From Cheiracanthium punctorium (Eukaryota > Arthropoda > Arachnida > Araneae > Cheiracanthiidae), in contig JAWZYV010013012.1 of assembly GCA_038373885.1 (NCBI GenBank), positions 62,001 through 126,000 on the forward strand: a stretch of DNA of 64,000 bases. The letters are read 5' to 3'. The notes beneath the pieces were generated by a model, which searched no databases, was not told where the DNA came from, and was given only the letters and a program-made list of their open reading frames with translations. The translations under genes were made by a program, and so were the position numbers. Every line of letters begins with the position of its first letter. Position 1 is the stretch's first letter. Below are positions 24,947-36,239 of this stretch, piece after piece.

Positions 24947-27900
24947 CTCAAGCCACTTTTCCCCCATATGTACTTAACATGACGGTCATGCCAATGCAGT
25001 GATTTTTCCTCATCCCAAGCCTAGTGCCATCCTAGTGCCCAATACCCCTAAAGAAGTTTTCATTTCAAAAAATGCTATGTAAGTTTTAGCAGATATAAAT
25101 ATCTTATTTATAATAATTCTTTCTATTCATTTATTTTAAAGATAAAAGAATAGAGCTTAAAAAAACCTTATATTTACTTTTCATGAATGAGCAAACATTA
25201 AATTAGAAGTGTGTATGTAAAAGAGGAAGAACAAATATATTTCAGTAGCTTGACTTTAACTGGTGTTGTATATCCAACAGTTGGATGCAACACAAAATTT
25301 GTATGATTCTGCCATTTGTCACAGTAATATTCTGAGCTCGGAATTCAATTTTTTCCAATTTTTATAATTATCAATTAATGAATGAGGTTAATTGTTCGTT
25401 ACACTTCTAAATGGGGTCTAATAAGGGTTTACATTCAGTAACTACGAAAATCTTTGCATGGTACTTGTTCAATAATTATTGCAAACAAAAGAATTTAAAT
25501 AAAATTCTGATTTATTTTATTAATTTTTATACCTCTTACATTACAGGGGAATTTTAATTTTTATAATATGCTAAACACATCTACCTTAATCCACACATAC
25601 TTGATTCTTTTTTGTTTCAAAGTTTGTACCAATATAAGTGCAATATCAAATATGAATGTGACCCAGTGTGAAAACTTGTGGCCCAGTGATGGTGTGATAA
25701 AGTTGAGGAACAAGAAAAAACAGTCCCAAAAGAAATTATTCCAAAAGAGCAAAAAACTAACTATGCATTGTAAGTCAACACACATTACAACCCTACATGT
25801 TAAAATTTTAGGGATAAGCCCTAGTCATTTTCAGATTGTTTCAAGCCAGTGTCTATATTATGTTATCTACCTACTTTCACGTGGAACACAAAAAGTGCCC
25901 ATTTTGAGAACAAGCTGCCCTTTTGTAATTTTTCCCTGGTGGACCTTTTGTAATATATATAGAGTCTACACTATTTAACAACAATGAATAAAAATTGCTG
26001 GTTTTATCTATGACCCAAGCAACAAGAAATCCCTGACCTCATCTCGGCAAACTGTCTTTCACATAATCCCCAATTTCACCTGTCCGAACTCAGAGCAGGA
26101 CTTCTGTTGAAGGTTGGGGGATGTCCGGTCGTTTGACGGTCTCTGGACTGTCTGCACCAAAGAAATTCTGTGCGTCTCTGGACGATTTCCTGAGGATTCC
26201 CCAACAATTTGCTCTCTTATCCTGATGCAGCCGAGATTATATCTATTGCTTTAGGGAATTTTTTTAAGGAGCTATACTATATAAATTTTCTTCTTCAAAT
26301 TGATGAAGAAAGCGGTTTTTTATTCAGATAATTTATTTCTAAAACTTCAAATAAAGATGTTAATTAACAGTTATATTTTCAAAATATTAGGTTTTAACAC
26401 CCATTAAAACCTAATGTAGAATGCTAAATTTCAAAATTTAACTAATTTAATTTTATTTGCCCTTTCATTTTTATAGAATTTAAAAGATATCTAGCTCTCT
26501 TAAAATCTTTTCTTATTATATAAGAAATAAATATCTAATATTTAGTCATGCATCTAGTCTAATAATATTTTTGAAATCAGATGAGTAAATTATTTCTGTG
26601 TTTATACATTGAAACTTATGCTGAACATTAGATATCATTATGTATATATTTAATAACATAACTAAGTACAGTGTCACATAAATTAAAATTATATATTGTG
26701 GTATTTTGTGTATTTACAAGAGAAAATTCTTCTTGGATAAATTCAAAATGTCCCAGTTTATTTCAAGGAAATTCAGCAATTACATAATTAAATTTATAAT
26801 GAAACTTATATTAAGTGCAATACAAAGAAGCACAATTTTTTATGGGGAAGTACTTGTGCTAACTATACAGAGTTTCAAGTACTTTTAAAATGCTCAAAAT
26901 ACTAGTTAAAGAATGAAGAAATAGAACTAGTTCATTTGCAACACTCAAGTCTAATTTTAATATTATAAAAAGAAACAGGTTTTCGAAAATATGTAATGGT
27001 GAAAAATATTTTCAGTATTTTATTAATTTTTTTAAATATTCAATGTTTTATTCTTTTAAAAAGGGTTGCAAAGTCTTTGATTGCTTACTTCCAACTTCAG
27101 ATACAATTATATTATGCATGCAATTTCATTTTCTGTTCAGCACAATTTCAACAAGTAACAAAAGTACATTTGTTTTAAGTAAACAAGCACAGAAATAGTT
27201 ACTAACCTGCAAGTTACTAACCGTTCTGTTAGTAACCTGCAAGTTACTAACCCCTACTGCAAGTTACTAACCTTTTTAAATTGAGTGTGTTTCTTGTTGG
27301 TGTAGCCGTTAAACTTTTGAATATGCCACCCATCATTTTGCCCCACAACACTGCACTATGTCAAGCGAAGCTAGCAAAACACTCCCGAAAAAAATACTGC
27401 CAAGCAGAATGAAAAGGGGGCTTCTTATTGGATGGAAGATAAAGGAGATAGGAGTGTGAAATTCTTCAAATCGACGTGAGGGGGGAAGGGGTAGCGATGT
27501 TGTACTAAGAAGCAGCATATCTTTTCATCCCCCTTCCCCACACAGTGCCATCTCTGAACAGACTGCCATCTCTCTTTTTGAAGTCCAATTCCAACCTCAG
27601 TTCGACTGACCAAAAATACCTGAGACCGAGGAGTATATGAAGGAAGTTGGATGTTAAATGGACAACGAACAAAAATTCCCGAGTACGAGCCGATGAAATA
27701 GGTAGTCGGCCAACTTTTTACTGGATTCTCTTGTTGTCTGGGGAATTATCCACTAAAATTTAACGCAAAATTTTGCAGACTGATTATGAAATTCTAAAAG
27801 CTTGTCATCGACAGCTGCAAAAGAACTTTCTGCGACTGGGTAGAGAATAATATGCAAGTTACAAAATATGCATAGTATTAAAAGTAATGGTTGTTATTTT

Positions 27901-28028
27901 ACAGTAGAAAACATTGAATAGTTACATAATTAAAACATTTTAAAAACTAATCAGTGAAGTTCTAGACAATTTCTTAACTTATATTTTTTTAGAATAAATA
28001 TCTACTAATAAAAAAAAAAGCAAATTAC
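24947..28028. other. Intron stretch, mostly unrecognised
   Basis: TMC-B intron DNA. 25568-25978 on the plus strand is open for 136 codons but matches no family I know. A short direct repeat of GCAAGTTACTAACC lies at 27209-27272. GC content rises at 26000-26230 and 27300-27720 without a nameable cause. Confidence 0.5.
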
Positions 28029-28104
28029 CTGTAATGTCTCTTCTCAGGAATAGGCACAGAAAGATTGCGAACAAACTTATTTGTTAATAATTTATTTTTA
28101 GTTC
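28029..28104 (-). CDS. Tmc: TMC-B exon with basic juxtamembrane motif
   Basis: Encodes KFVRNLSVPIPEKRHYR before the donor CATTACAG|GTAATT, ending in phase 2. The pattern of a hydrophobic and proline stretch followed by EKRxxR resembles the conserved basic segment that lies before the first TMC membrane helix. The best acceptor, GTTTTATCAG at 28105, implies phase 1. The alternative acceptor AACAAATAAG starts the exon at 28075 in phase 0, matching the previous exon, but has a poor pyrimidine tract. Confidence 0.6.
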
Positions 28105-29560
28105 CTGATAAAACATATTCATCAAATAAAACCTATTAAAATTCATTTTACCTTATTAGTTAACAATAACAGCTGGATTAATATACAAAAAATGCAATGT
28201 TGTTATTCTGTTAGTTAACAGAAACCTGACAAATGTTCATAACAATCACACACACAGATAATTGTTTTATTTACTATTTAAACAATAATACTTTTTGTGA
28301 ACTGATTTCTTTTTTTAAGAATTGATTGACTTAAGAAACATAATTAATGACTAACAATGAAAAATAACTGCTCTCAAAAATCTTTATAACTTTCATACTC
28401 CATTTTGAGACAACATTAATGCTTTAAAATAGCCCCTCAAAATAATAGCACTAGCATTTAATTTTGGGGATGGTTAGAAGCACTTTTAATGGAACAGTAC
28501 CTACCAATTAAATTGTTCATTTTAATTAAATTGCATAAATAATTCAATACAAATCAAGAATATTTTAAAGAATTTTGAGAAATCTTGCAACTGAGACCTT
28601 TTTGGAAAGTGGCAATTTTTAAGCTCAATTTTAATGGAATAAATCAACAATAAACAAAACTATCAAACTCTTCATCAAATTATTTATCTTTTCCATCAAA
28701 TATTTAAAGGATGTAGATGCAAAAGTCACATTATTTGCTTTTTAAGGTACTAAGTTATTCACGACACTGTGTCAGTCTTTTTACAGCAAATAGGATTGTC
28801 ATAGTAATTTGGACCCTAATAAATATATTAAGCAGAATTTTTTTTTAAATGCAGAAAATCTTCTTTTATAACAAAACTCACACTGTCCAAATTTAAGCCA
28901 TCAGGCAGGCTTGAAAAGGATCATGGGACTGTTTTCTTTACATTTGTCAGTGCTTCTAAAGTATAACCAAGAAACCTTTAGTAATAAATGTTTTTTGTTT
29001 GTTAGTACCCTCAAAGATAACATAGTAAAAACTAATGCCCAGGTATTTATTTTTGTTTTAAAATTATAGCTATTTCGGTTTACAACTAACATTGCCCATA
29101 AAAGTTTGTTACAAAACTCACATTTTCCATATTATATCAAAGTTCTATGTTGTCTCAAAATATCATGTTAATAATAATCAGTTTTTTTTTTTTTTTTTTT
29201 TTCATTATTCTCAGAACTTGAAAATTGGAGAGTGTGAGTTTTGCATCAACACCCTTCATTTATTCTAAAGCAAAAGAGTAGAAGATTTATTTAATTTATT
29301 AACAAGAAGCACAGATGTATTTTAGATTCTCTAAAAATAGCTAGTTTTTACATGTTACACAAGCTTTAAGTTTAAAATTTACACGTCTTTTTTTTTACCT
29401 GCTGGTTAAAAGAATAATGCTTTTTCCCCGCCTCTACTGAATGCGAGTAAGAAACATTCAGATTTATAAGAAAAATAAAATAATTCAAACAGACTTTCTG
29501 CTGAGATTAAAAAAAAAAAAAATTATGTGGCTACTTAATTAACAAAAATGTATTTCTCAC

Positions 29561-29803
29561 CTCAGCACTCCCAGATGTAGATCTTTTTGGTAACTGAAAT
29601 GTTACTTGTTTAGATTGAGATTGTCTCAAAAGTGATTCTTCAGGTCCTTGCTTTAATATTGCATGAAGAGAGTCCCTTCTTTCATGGTTTGATATTTCAG
29701 GGAGAATTTTTTGAATCTGGGATGCAAGAACAGAGTTTCTACATCGAGTCATTCTCTCTGACACCATGTTTTTCATTTCAGCCACAAAATTACTTTCATC
29801 TTC
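29561..29803 (-). CDS. Tmc: TMC-B N-terminal cytoplasmic exon
   Basis: The exon is bounded by acceptor TTATTTTAG| and donor GCTGAG|GTGAGA. It gives 81 codons in phase 0, from EDESNFVAEMKN to RSTSGSAE, rich in charged and polar residues with no membrane segment. This fits the cytoplasmic N-terminus that precedes the TMC core. An alternative acceptor lies 4 bases further in (ending at 29800). The downstream exon as drawn with its best acceptor needs phase 1, so either a small exon is missing or that exon starts at 28075. It is placed in TMC-B by order, strand and open frame rather than by a diagnostic motif. Confidence 0.6.
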
Positions 29804-31212
29804 CTAAAATAATTGTTGGGGAAAAGAACTAGATTTTAATATTTTATATTATTAATGCAAAGATACAAAAATATACACCCACCAACAACAAAAAATGGTT
29901 GATTGGTTAAGTAAAGAGTATCATATTACTTAGGACACAGTATATTTTCAATGTAGAAAAAAACTTTTTTGGGGGTCATTCCATTGTGCCTACAGATAAC
30001 ATTTACACCTGAAAATGGACTTAAATAATTTCTACAGTGTTAGGTTAGTCACACAGCTAAAACAGCCAAAATGTTAGTGAGATTCACTATCACTTTTTCA
30101 CAAGTTCATGCCAATTTAAGCATCAAAGCATTGTTTATCAGCACCTTGAGTCTTACATGGCTGAATTTATTTCAAGAGTTGAGGATCCACTAGAGCAAAT
30201 TTTTAAGGATATTTTCATATTTTGGAGCAATTGATTAATCTGATAAGCATACAAATGTCTTTTCAATATATTGATACTTTGTATGCATATACTTTTTTCC
30301 CTATATTAATTAACTTTTTTGGTTTTATTTTAGGAAACATCAATGTTTTAGAAATAGTCCTTTATTGTCAGAAAAAAAAAGTTGGTAAAATTTCATTCCG
30401 GCTAACTGGAAAGTACAAAATTACTCTACCAATTATTAAAATAATTTGACAATAACTGTCAAGTATTGTACTTTCAAAATTAACTTAAACTTAGTTTCTG
30501 GATATAACTAAGTATCTACTAATAAAACAATAGATCAAGCATGTAAGAAATGTGCTTGAGCATTTAAAGCAGTCCAAAACAGTTATTTTAATTAAACTAA
30601 GTTATTTTAATTAAACTAAGATATTTAACATAATAATTAATCAAGTAATATATAGACACACATAAACCATTATAAAATTATGATATTTAATAATTATCAC
30701 ATACTAAATATGAGTATTTAATTTTTGCCTGTTTTCTTCCAGTTTCTGCTGCCAAATTGTCCAACCTTAATGTTAAGTATGGTATTGCTGAGCAGAAGTT
30801 AAAGAAATAGTTCAAAGCCCAGCCTAGGGAAATCCTACTCTCTTATGCGTGACCTCCACATAAGAGAGAAAAACTTAGAATGAAACACCCTTCATAGAAA
30901 CTTTTTACATCCTTTATAAGTTACATCAATGTGCAAAATTAATCACCTTCATTAAAATCTAATGTGTTATCAAAATTAAAAACTTTGTTACTGTCTAAAA
31001 AAGGATTCCAAAGCAAGATATTTACATCAGTACTCTCAGACATTCTGGATAGACGTAGGTCTCTCTTTACTGTTACTCTCAGGACCAGATACATATAGAG
31101 TAAAATTTTTCATTCATTATAAAGTAACACTGGAATGAAAAAACAATGTATTTGCAATCTACTGAAAAGCAAGACTATGATTACTCTAAAATAGTCATAA
31201 TAACAATATTAA

Positions 31213-31369
31213 TACAGTGATTTCGCGATAAGTTGAATATCTGGGGACTGATGAAAAACTTTGAACCTATCGAGTAATCTTAAATTCGTATTGGATTGAA
31301 CCGTGACTGCATAAAAACTTCAACACAGCTACATATTCAATTTATTGGACTTATCATGAAATCAATGTA
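31213..31369. mobile_element. Tc1/pogo-type MITE, about 157 bp
   Basis: Imperfect inverted ends TACAGTGATTTCGCGATAAG and TACATTGATTTCATGATAAG, with TA at both tips. Non-coding. It lies upstream of the 29803 exon, in the first TMC-B intron. Confidence 0.65.
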
Positions 31370-31641
31370 TATAGAAATAAATAGGTGCCGAATCCCTAGA
31401 GATTGAGGGGGCTTCATTTAAACTTGGGTTCACCTGTGTTACCAATACCATAGTAACATAGAGGACTGGTAACAGAGTGCACAAAATGAAATGATACAGC
31501 AGCCTTGAGTTTACGTGCCTTAAACTCAAGGCACTGATACTTATAATTTAAAAATTGATAAGATTATAAATTCACTATTAACATACAACATAGTAGCGCT
31601 AGAATACACACCTACCTTAAAAAAATCACTTTTCTAATATA

Positions 31642-32670
31642 CATTCTGTCAAAAAAGTTCCGGGAATGGGTCAATAAAACAAAAAATGCTTATTATTCAT
31701 CCAAATTTATTTTATCGCCTTCAAAATAGGCCCCTTTTGAAATAATACACTTATGCCAATGAATAATCCAATCATCAAAACATTTTTTAAACGCATATTT
31801 TGGAATCCACTTCAGTTCTTGCAGCGAATTCTCTTTTATGTCTTGGAAACAAGTGCCTCGAAGTGGTCATTTAAGTTGTGGAAAGAGAAAAAAGTTGGCT
31901 GGAGCAATATCGGTGAATACGGTGGTTGTTCGATGGCATTTGTTAAGTTTTTGGTCAGAAATTCGTTCACAACCTTGTGAGATAGTGCGTTGTCATGGTG
32001 TAAAATCCAAGAGTTTACTTTCCACAAATCCGGCCTTTTTTGACGAATTTTCTCTCTCAACCGATACCTAATGCTCTAATATTCTTTATTGACCGTCTGA
32101 CCTTCTGACAAGAATTCCGAGTGCACAACACCACAATAATCAAAGAAAACAGTCAACATTACCCAAGGGCGGCTCCAGGCTGAATTTTCGGAGGGGGCCA
32201 TTGAACTCTATAGATAGCCTATAAATTGTTTAAAATGCCAATTGAACGTGAGGAATCGTAAAGTATACGAATCTAAAGTTCAAAAACAAAAAGTTCGGAG
32301 GGGGCTATGCCCCCCCTCGCTGGAGCGCCCTTGACATTACTTTGACTTTTGATGGACTTTGACGAGGTTTTTTCGGTTTTGGTTCAGTTGAAAGGGGCCA
32401 TTCCGAAGCTTGTTCACTGGTTTGCATGCCAAACTCATAAACCCACATCTCATGACCCATTACAATGCGTTTTATGAATGCAAAATTGCAAAACACACTT
32501 GAAATGAACTGACAAAATCGAGCACTGTAAACAAAATAAATGTCAGATAAGGCTCTTACTTCGCATCAGTATAGAGGACAGTTACGCCAACTTGGTGGCA
32601 AAAAGAATTTTGACAATCTCTTTAGGCGGGCTTTCTAAATGACCAATCCCAGAACTTTTTTGACAGAATG
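31642..32670 (-). mobile_element. Mariner-type transposon, degraded, interrupted
   Basis: Inverted ends CATTCTGTCAAAAAAGTTC are near perfect and TA flanks both sides. Minus-strand remnants read MGHEMWVYEFG and PKPKKPRQSPSKVKVM, then WILHHDNALSHKVVNEFL with the catalytic HDN and LLQPTFFSFHNLNDHF. Parts of the coding region are missing. A 170-bp hAT-type element is nested at 32164-32333. Confidence 0.9.
32164..32333. mobile_element. Small hAT-type MITE nested in mariner
   Basis: Ends CAAGGGCGGCTCCAGG and CTGGAGCGCCCTTG. Target duplication ACATTACC/ACATTACT (one mismatch). The interior repeats TTCGGAGGGGGC. Confidence 0.85.
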
Positions 32671-32672
32671 TA

Positions 32673-34360
32673 TGTCCTTCAAAATTTAACAACAAAATAG
32701 TTAAATAAGCTAAATGACATATTGTAAAGGTGTATTAATGTCTATTGTTGCAAACTTTTAAAAATTCTTGGGTACTTATGTACTATCCCAAAGGTCCGCC
32801 AAGACGAGCAATTTTTCGCCAAGATAAATGCCAGACACATGAAATTATTGATGGTTCAGAATACGACTGGTAACAGTTTGCCAGCAAATTTGAGGAAAAA
32901 ATAGTTCGGCATTAATGACCGCCAGGATAATAAATAAGTAGCAATTCTTGTTATAACAAAAATGCGAGAGTAACACAGGAAAGATCATTTGTATTATAAA
33001 ATTTAAAATAGAGAAAGGTCCCATATTTTAAGTAACTAGGTGTAATCTTAATGCAAGAAGCAAGTTCATATCATAAAGCATTGCCTAAAAAATCATATAA
33101 CTAATAAAAGGTAATTTAAAAAGCAAAATATGTTGTGGGGACATGGCTTTTTATTGCAGTGTTCAATAAACCTATTTAAAAAGCAATAAATACAAGCAAT
33201 CTAATAATTGTGTCAGAATAATAATATATCTGGAGTCTCTTATTTCAGTATCAGTAAGTGACTGAAATAAAAAAATAAAGGTAAGTGCTTTAAAAAAAAA
33301 AAAAAAAAATTTTATTTCTTTAATGTTTTTTTTAATCACTTTTAAAGTGATATTTGATGTTTCTGTTAGTGCTATTTATCTGCTATTCTAATCCTGCTGA
33401 CTTTAGATCAGGTGTTTAATCCAAGTTGCTTAATCCACCATACTTTCTTTTTTGAGTTAAAAACGGTCCACTGTTTGCTCATTTTAAATTAGCTGTTGCT
33501 GATTTTGCAGACGTTGCTTAGGCTAAATATGGACTGGTGGGTGAAGATTTTTGAATAATTTTATAATGAATGTTTTTATCTGTTTTTGTTAGTGTAATTT
33601 ACGTGCAATTTTAATTTGTTAATTATTCGACTTTGCTTTGTTCATCGTGCAAAATGACCGGGCTGGAGCTTCGTGCGTGCACCGTCTTGGTTGATCCGCC
33701 CTTGCTGAAAATACATTTTCAGCAAAACTCAAGAACTGATTTTATACTATATTTTTTCACACTTATTGATAGTTATTGATCAGCTGATCAGTAACTGCAT
33801 ATTTAAACTTTTATTCTTTCTGTCCGATTCCATGGATTCTCGGTGATTATTCATTCACACTCTTGAGAATCATAAAGAAGCTCTTCCGATGTTAAAGAAT
33901 GGACATTCTTTCCGCTTCTCATTTGCAAATTTACCTTATTCTCTCATCGCAAATCAATTAAAGGTGATCGGTTAATTTTTTGATCATACAATTCTATTTG
34001 AACAATCAAGATTACAATATGCTTATAAACTATGGAGAGCATAGCTTACTGTGCTGTGCATGTCTATAATGTAGAGAACTGTGAATAATTATTTACACGG
34101 ACTTATTCGATAAATAACTAATCTTGAGGGTAGCCACTTACTTAACTGGGCCTAATCTGTTCACTTAAAATTTAATTCACTATAAGAGAAATGTATTCAG
34201 ATTTTAGAATATCACATTTGAATTACGCAGTAATTTTGACTCCAACACACAATATTTCAGCAAAGATTTTTGTTACAAGATAATATAAAAACATACTAAT
34301 ACCAGTACTGATTTAGAAATCTATAAGGTGTAGTAAAAATTAAAAATATAATAATCATAC
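32673..34360. other. First TMC-B intron, right part
   Basis: AT-rich DNA, no gene or transposon recognised. A short near-perfect palindrome TGCTGAAAAT-AC-ATTTTCAGCA lies near 33704-33725. Confidence 0.5.
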
Positions 34361-34435
34361 CTTCCTCCGGTCAACAAACAGACAACAACGTGTTGTCAAG
34401 TGGAAAATTTCGTTTTCGGAATTTATGAAGTACAT
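34361..34435 (-). CDS. TMC-B probable first coding exon
   Basis: The ATG at 34435 follows an in-frame TAG upstream. It opens 25 codons (MYFINSENEI... ...VDRRK) that end in phase 0 at a good donor, GGAAG|GTATGA. The next exon (29803) starts in phase 0, so the two join without a shift. The DNA around and upstream of this exon is richer in GC than the introns, as expected for a 5' exon. No known domain is present; TMC N-termini are cytoplasmic and poorly conserved. The assignment rests on the open frame, donor and phase only. Confidence 0.45.
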
Positions 34436-34607
34436 TTCAAGGATCCACTTATAAATCCACGTCGAATAAAATGGACAACGCTATGACAAGTTTTACTAGC
34501 ACAAGCACACAGAAAGGAAATTAACAGCCATGGGATTAAAAAGGGGTCGAACCTACGAGTGAAGTGAGAACTCACTCCATGGAGTTGGAATACTAATGTC
34601 ATCTGAT

Positions 34608-34622
34608 GCTGCCATCTAGTGA
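34608..34622 (-). promoter_or_regulatory. CTCF-like motif upstream of TMC-B
   Basis: The minus strand reads TCACTAGATGGCAGC. This matches the conserved CTCF core CCASYAGRKGGC except at the first base. It lies about 170 bases upstream of the proposed TMC-B start codon, between the two TMC genes. CTCF sites often mark boundaries between promoters, but a 15-base match can occur by chance. Confidence 0.35.
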
Positions 34623-35360
34623 TGATAGTTGCAAGTAATCCAACAGAGGATAACATTTCTTCCTGAAATAATGAAAAACTTCGTGAACACCATATTATTT
34701 CGCAAAGTTTTTAATTATTTTATGTTTTATACACCAGTTATTTTGAGTGTTCTTTTTGGTTATTTTTTCCTGATTCTACCTGGAGAGGTCTGTTATGTGA
34801 TACTTACTCAGTAAAATTTAAAAAATAAATGTAAAACTGGAACAGAGGGAATAATAAAAAAGCTATCCAAAAGCAGTGGTGGGAAAAACTACTTTTGAAA
34901 TATAGTAACACTTTGCTACTTTTTCACAACTATTAGGCAACAAATTTTGCTAAAAAATTCAATTTACACGCAGATTTAAAGATATTTATAATGATATACT
35001 AATTAAAGAAAACTATTAATATCCCAATTGTTGAGAAAACTATTGCTCTAAAAACAACTGCTGCTACTTATTAAAGTATTGATGAAACTAAGTTTTAATA
35101 ATTCCATGAAATCAAAACCAGCCAATGTTTATGATCTAAACTTCATTCATTTGAAGGAGGGGGGCACATGCCCCCCCTACTATATGCCCTGCCTTATTAA
35201 GCTAAATGATTCTACTTTTTCTTTTACCATACAGTGATACTCAGGGGCGTCTGCAAAAGTTTGAGTACAATGTTAGTCCAAAGATATTTCAACTAAGTGT
35301 CGGAAAAACTAATGGAGACAATATCTTATTGAGCAGTGCATGTCCACAACTTGAGCACTT

Positions 35361-35686
35361 TACTTCTGGTTTCTCTCTGACATACCCAGAACCCGATTAT
35401 CACAAGAACTAGCGGACAATAGCTCGGTGTCACTGAAAAATAGGGAGCTCCCTATTCTTCCCCCAAAGTCCTGATTATCTAGATTAGAAGTTTTTCTGAC
35501 ACTTAGACATACTTGAAAATCACACTACTCAAATTAGGCATCAATGCGAATGAAAATTACACTATTTCTGGTTTCTCTCTGACATATCCAGAACCTGATT
35601 ATCACAAGAACTAGCAGAAAATAGCTCGGTGTCACTGAAAAATAGGGAGCTCCAAAAGTCCTGATTATCTAGATTAGAAATTCCTA
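35361..35686. repeat. Direct duplication of about 120 bp
   Basis: The block TTTCTGGTTTCTCTCTGACAT...AATAGGGAGCTCC...AAAGTCCTGATTATCTAGATT occurs at about 35366-35488 and again at 35563-35669 with few changes. It lies between the two TMC genes. No coding sense is evident. Confidence 0.75.
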
Positions 35687-36096
35687 TATACTGAACTTAT
35701 AATTAGGAAGAATGAATTTTGCCTGTAATATCTATTACATAATTGTCCATCACTATGAGCGTCAGCTGCATTATAAGAATAATGAAAACTTCATTAAAAT
35801 GAGCAACTCTTTTGAAACCTCATTAATGTAAACAGCAAGAAGAGAAATCAGTTAATTTTTAAAAGTTATCAAAGTGTGATGAAAGTTAAAATCGCACTAA
35901 AATTCCCATACAATTTGCAATATTGTTTTTTTAATTATTAATTTTGAATGTTGTTGCTACTTACATACATTGGTAAATTGAAATTAATTTCTTACCAATC
36001 GAATAATTTGACTCTTATTAATAATAGCTGAACATCACTATGTCAAAATTTCACCCCAAATCTCAATCTGAGACTAAAATAACCGCTACTCCAAAC

Positions 36097-36133
36097 TTCG
36101 CACTTGTCATGGTTTATACATGACAAGTGCGAA
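36097..36133. repeat. Perfect 15-bp inverted repeat
   Basis: TTCGCACTTGTCATG and its exact complement are separated by 7 bases. It directly precedes the tRNA-like sequence at 36128-36200. Confidence 0.85.
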
Positions 36134-36215
36134 TGGCATTGGGGTAGAGCGTCAGTCTGTGACTCAGCATGCTCAGGGTTTGGGCCCGGTGAAGGAAGAA
36201 TTTTTTTTTTTTTTT
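36128..36215 (+). repeat. tRNA-like SINE head
   Basis: Contains TGGCATTGGGGTAGAGCG, close to an RNA polymerase III A box, and GGGTTTGGGCCC, close to a B box, about 45 bases later, then a T run. No complete cloverleaf can be drawn, so it is more likely a tRNA-derived repeat than a tRNA gene. Confidence 0.45.
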
Positions 36216-36239
36216 CAGAAAAACCGAAAGTTAGCATCC

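Noticed and set aside
25568..25978. 136-codon plus-strand open frame, among the longest in the window
   Set aside because: No recognisable domain, low-complexity composition and no supporting splice or initiation context; likely chance in intron DNA.
30947..31043. Minus-strand ATG frame (MSESTDVNILLWNPF...) ending at GAAG|GTGATT, a possible TMC-B first exon
   Set aside because: Ends in phase 1, which gives a stop when joined to the main acceptor of the 29803 exon. The 34361-34435 exon fits in phase 0 with a better donor.
31230..31270. CTGATGA...GAA resembling a hammerhead ribozyme core
   Set aside because: No flanking stems could be paired; it falls inside a MITE end.
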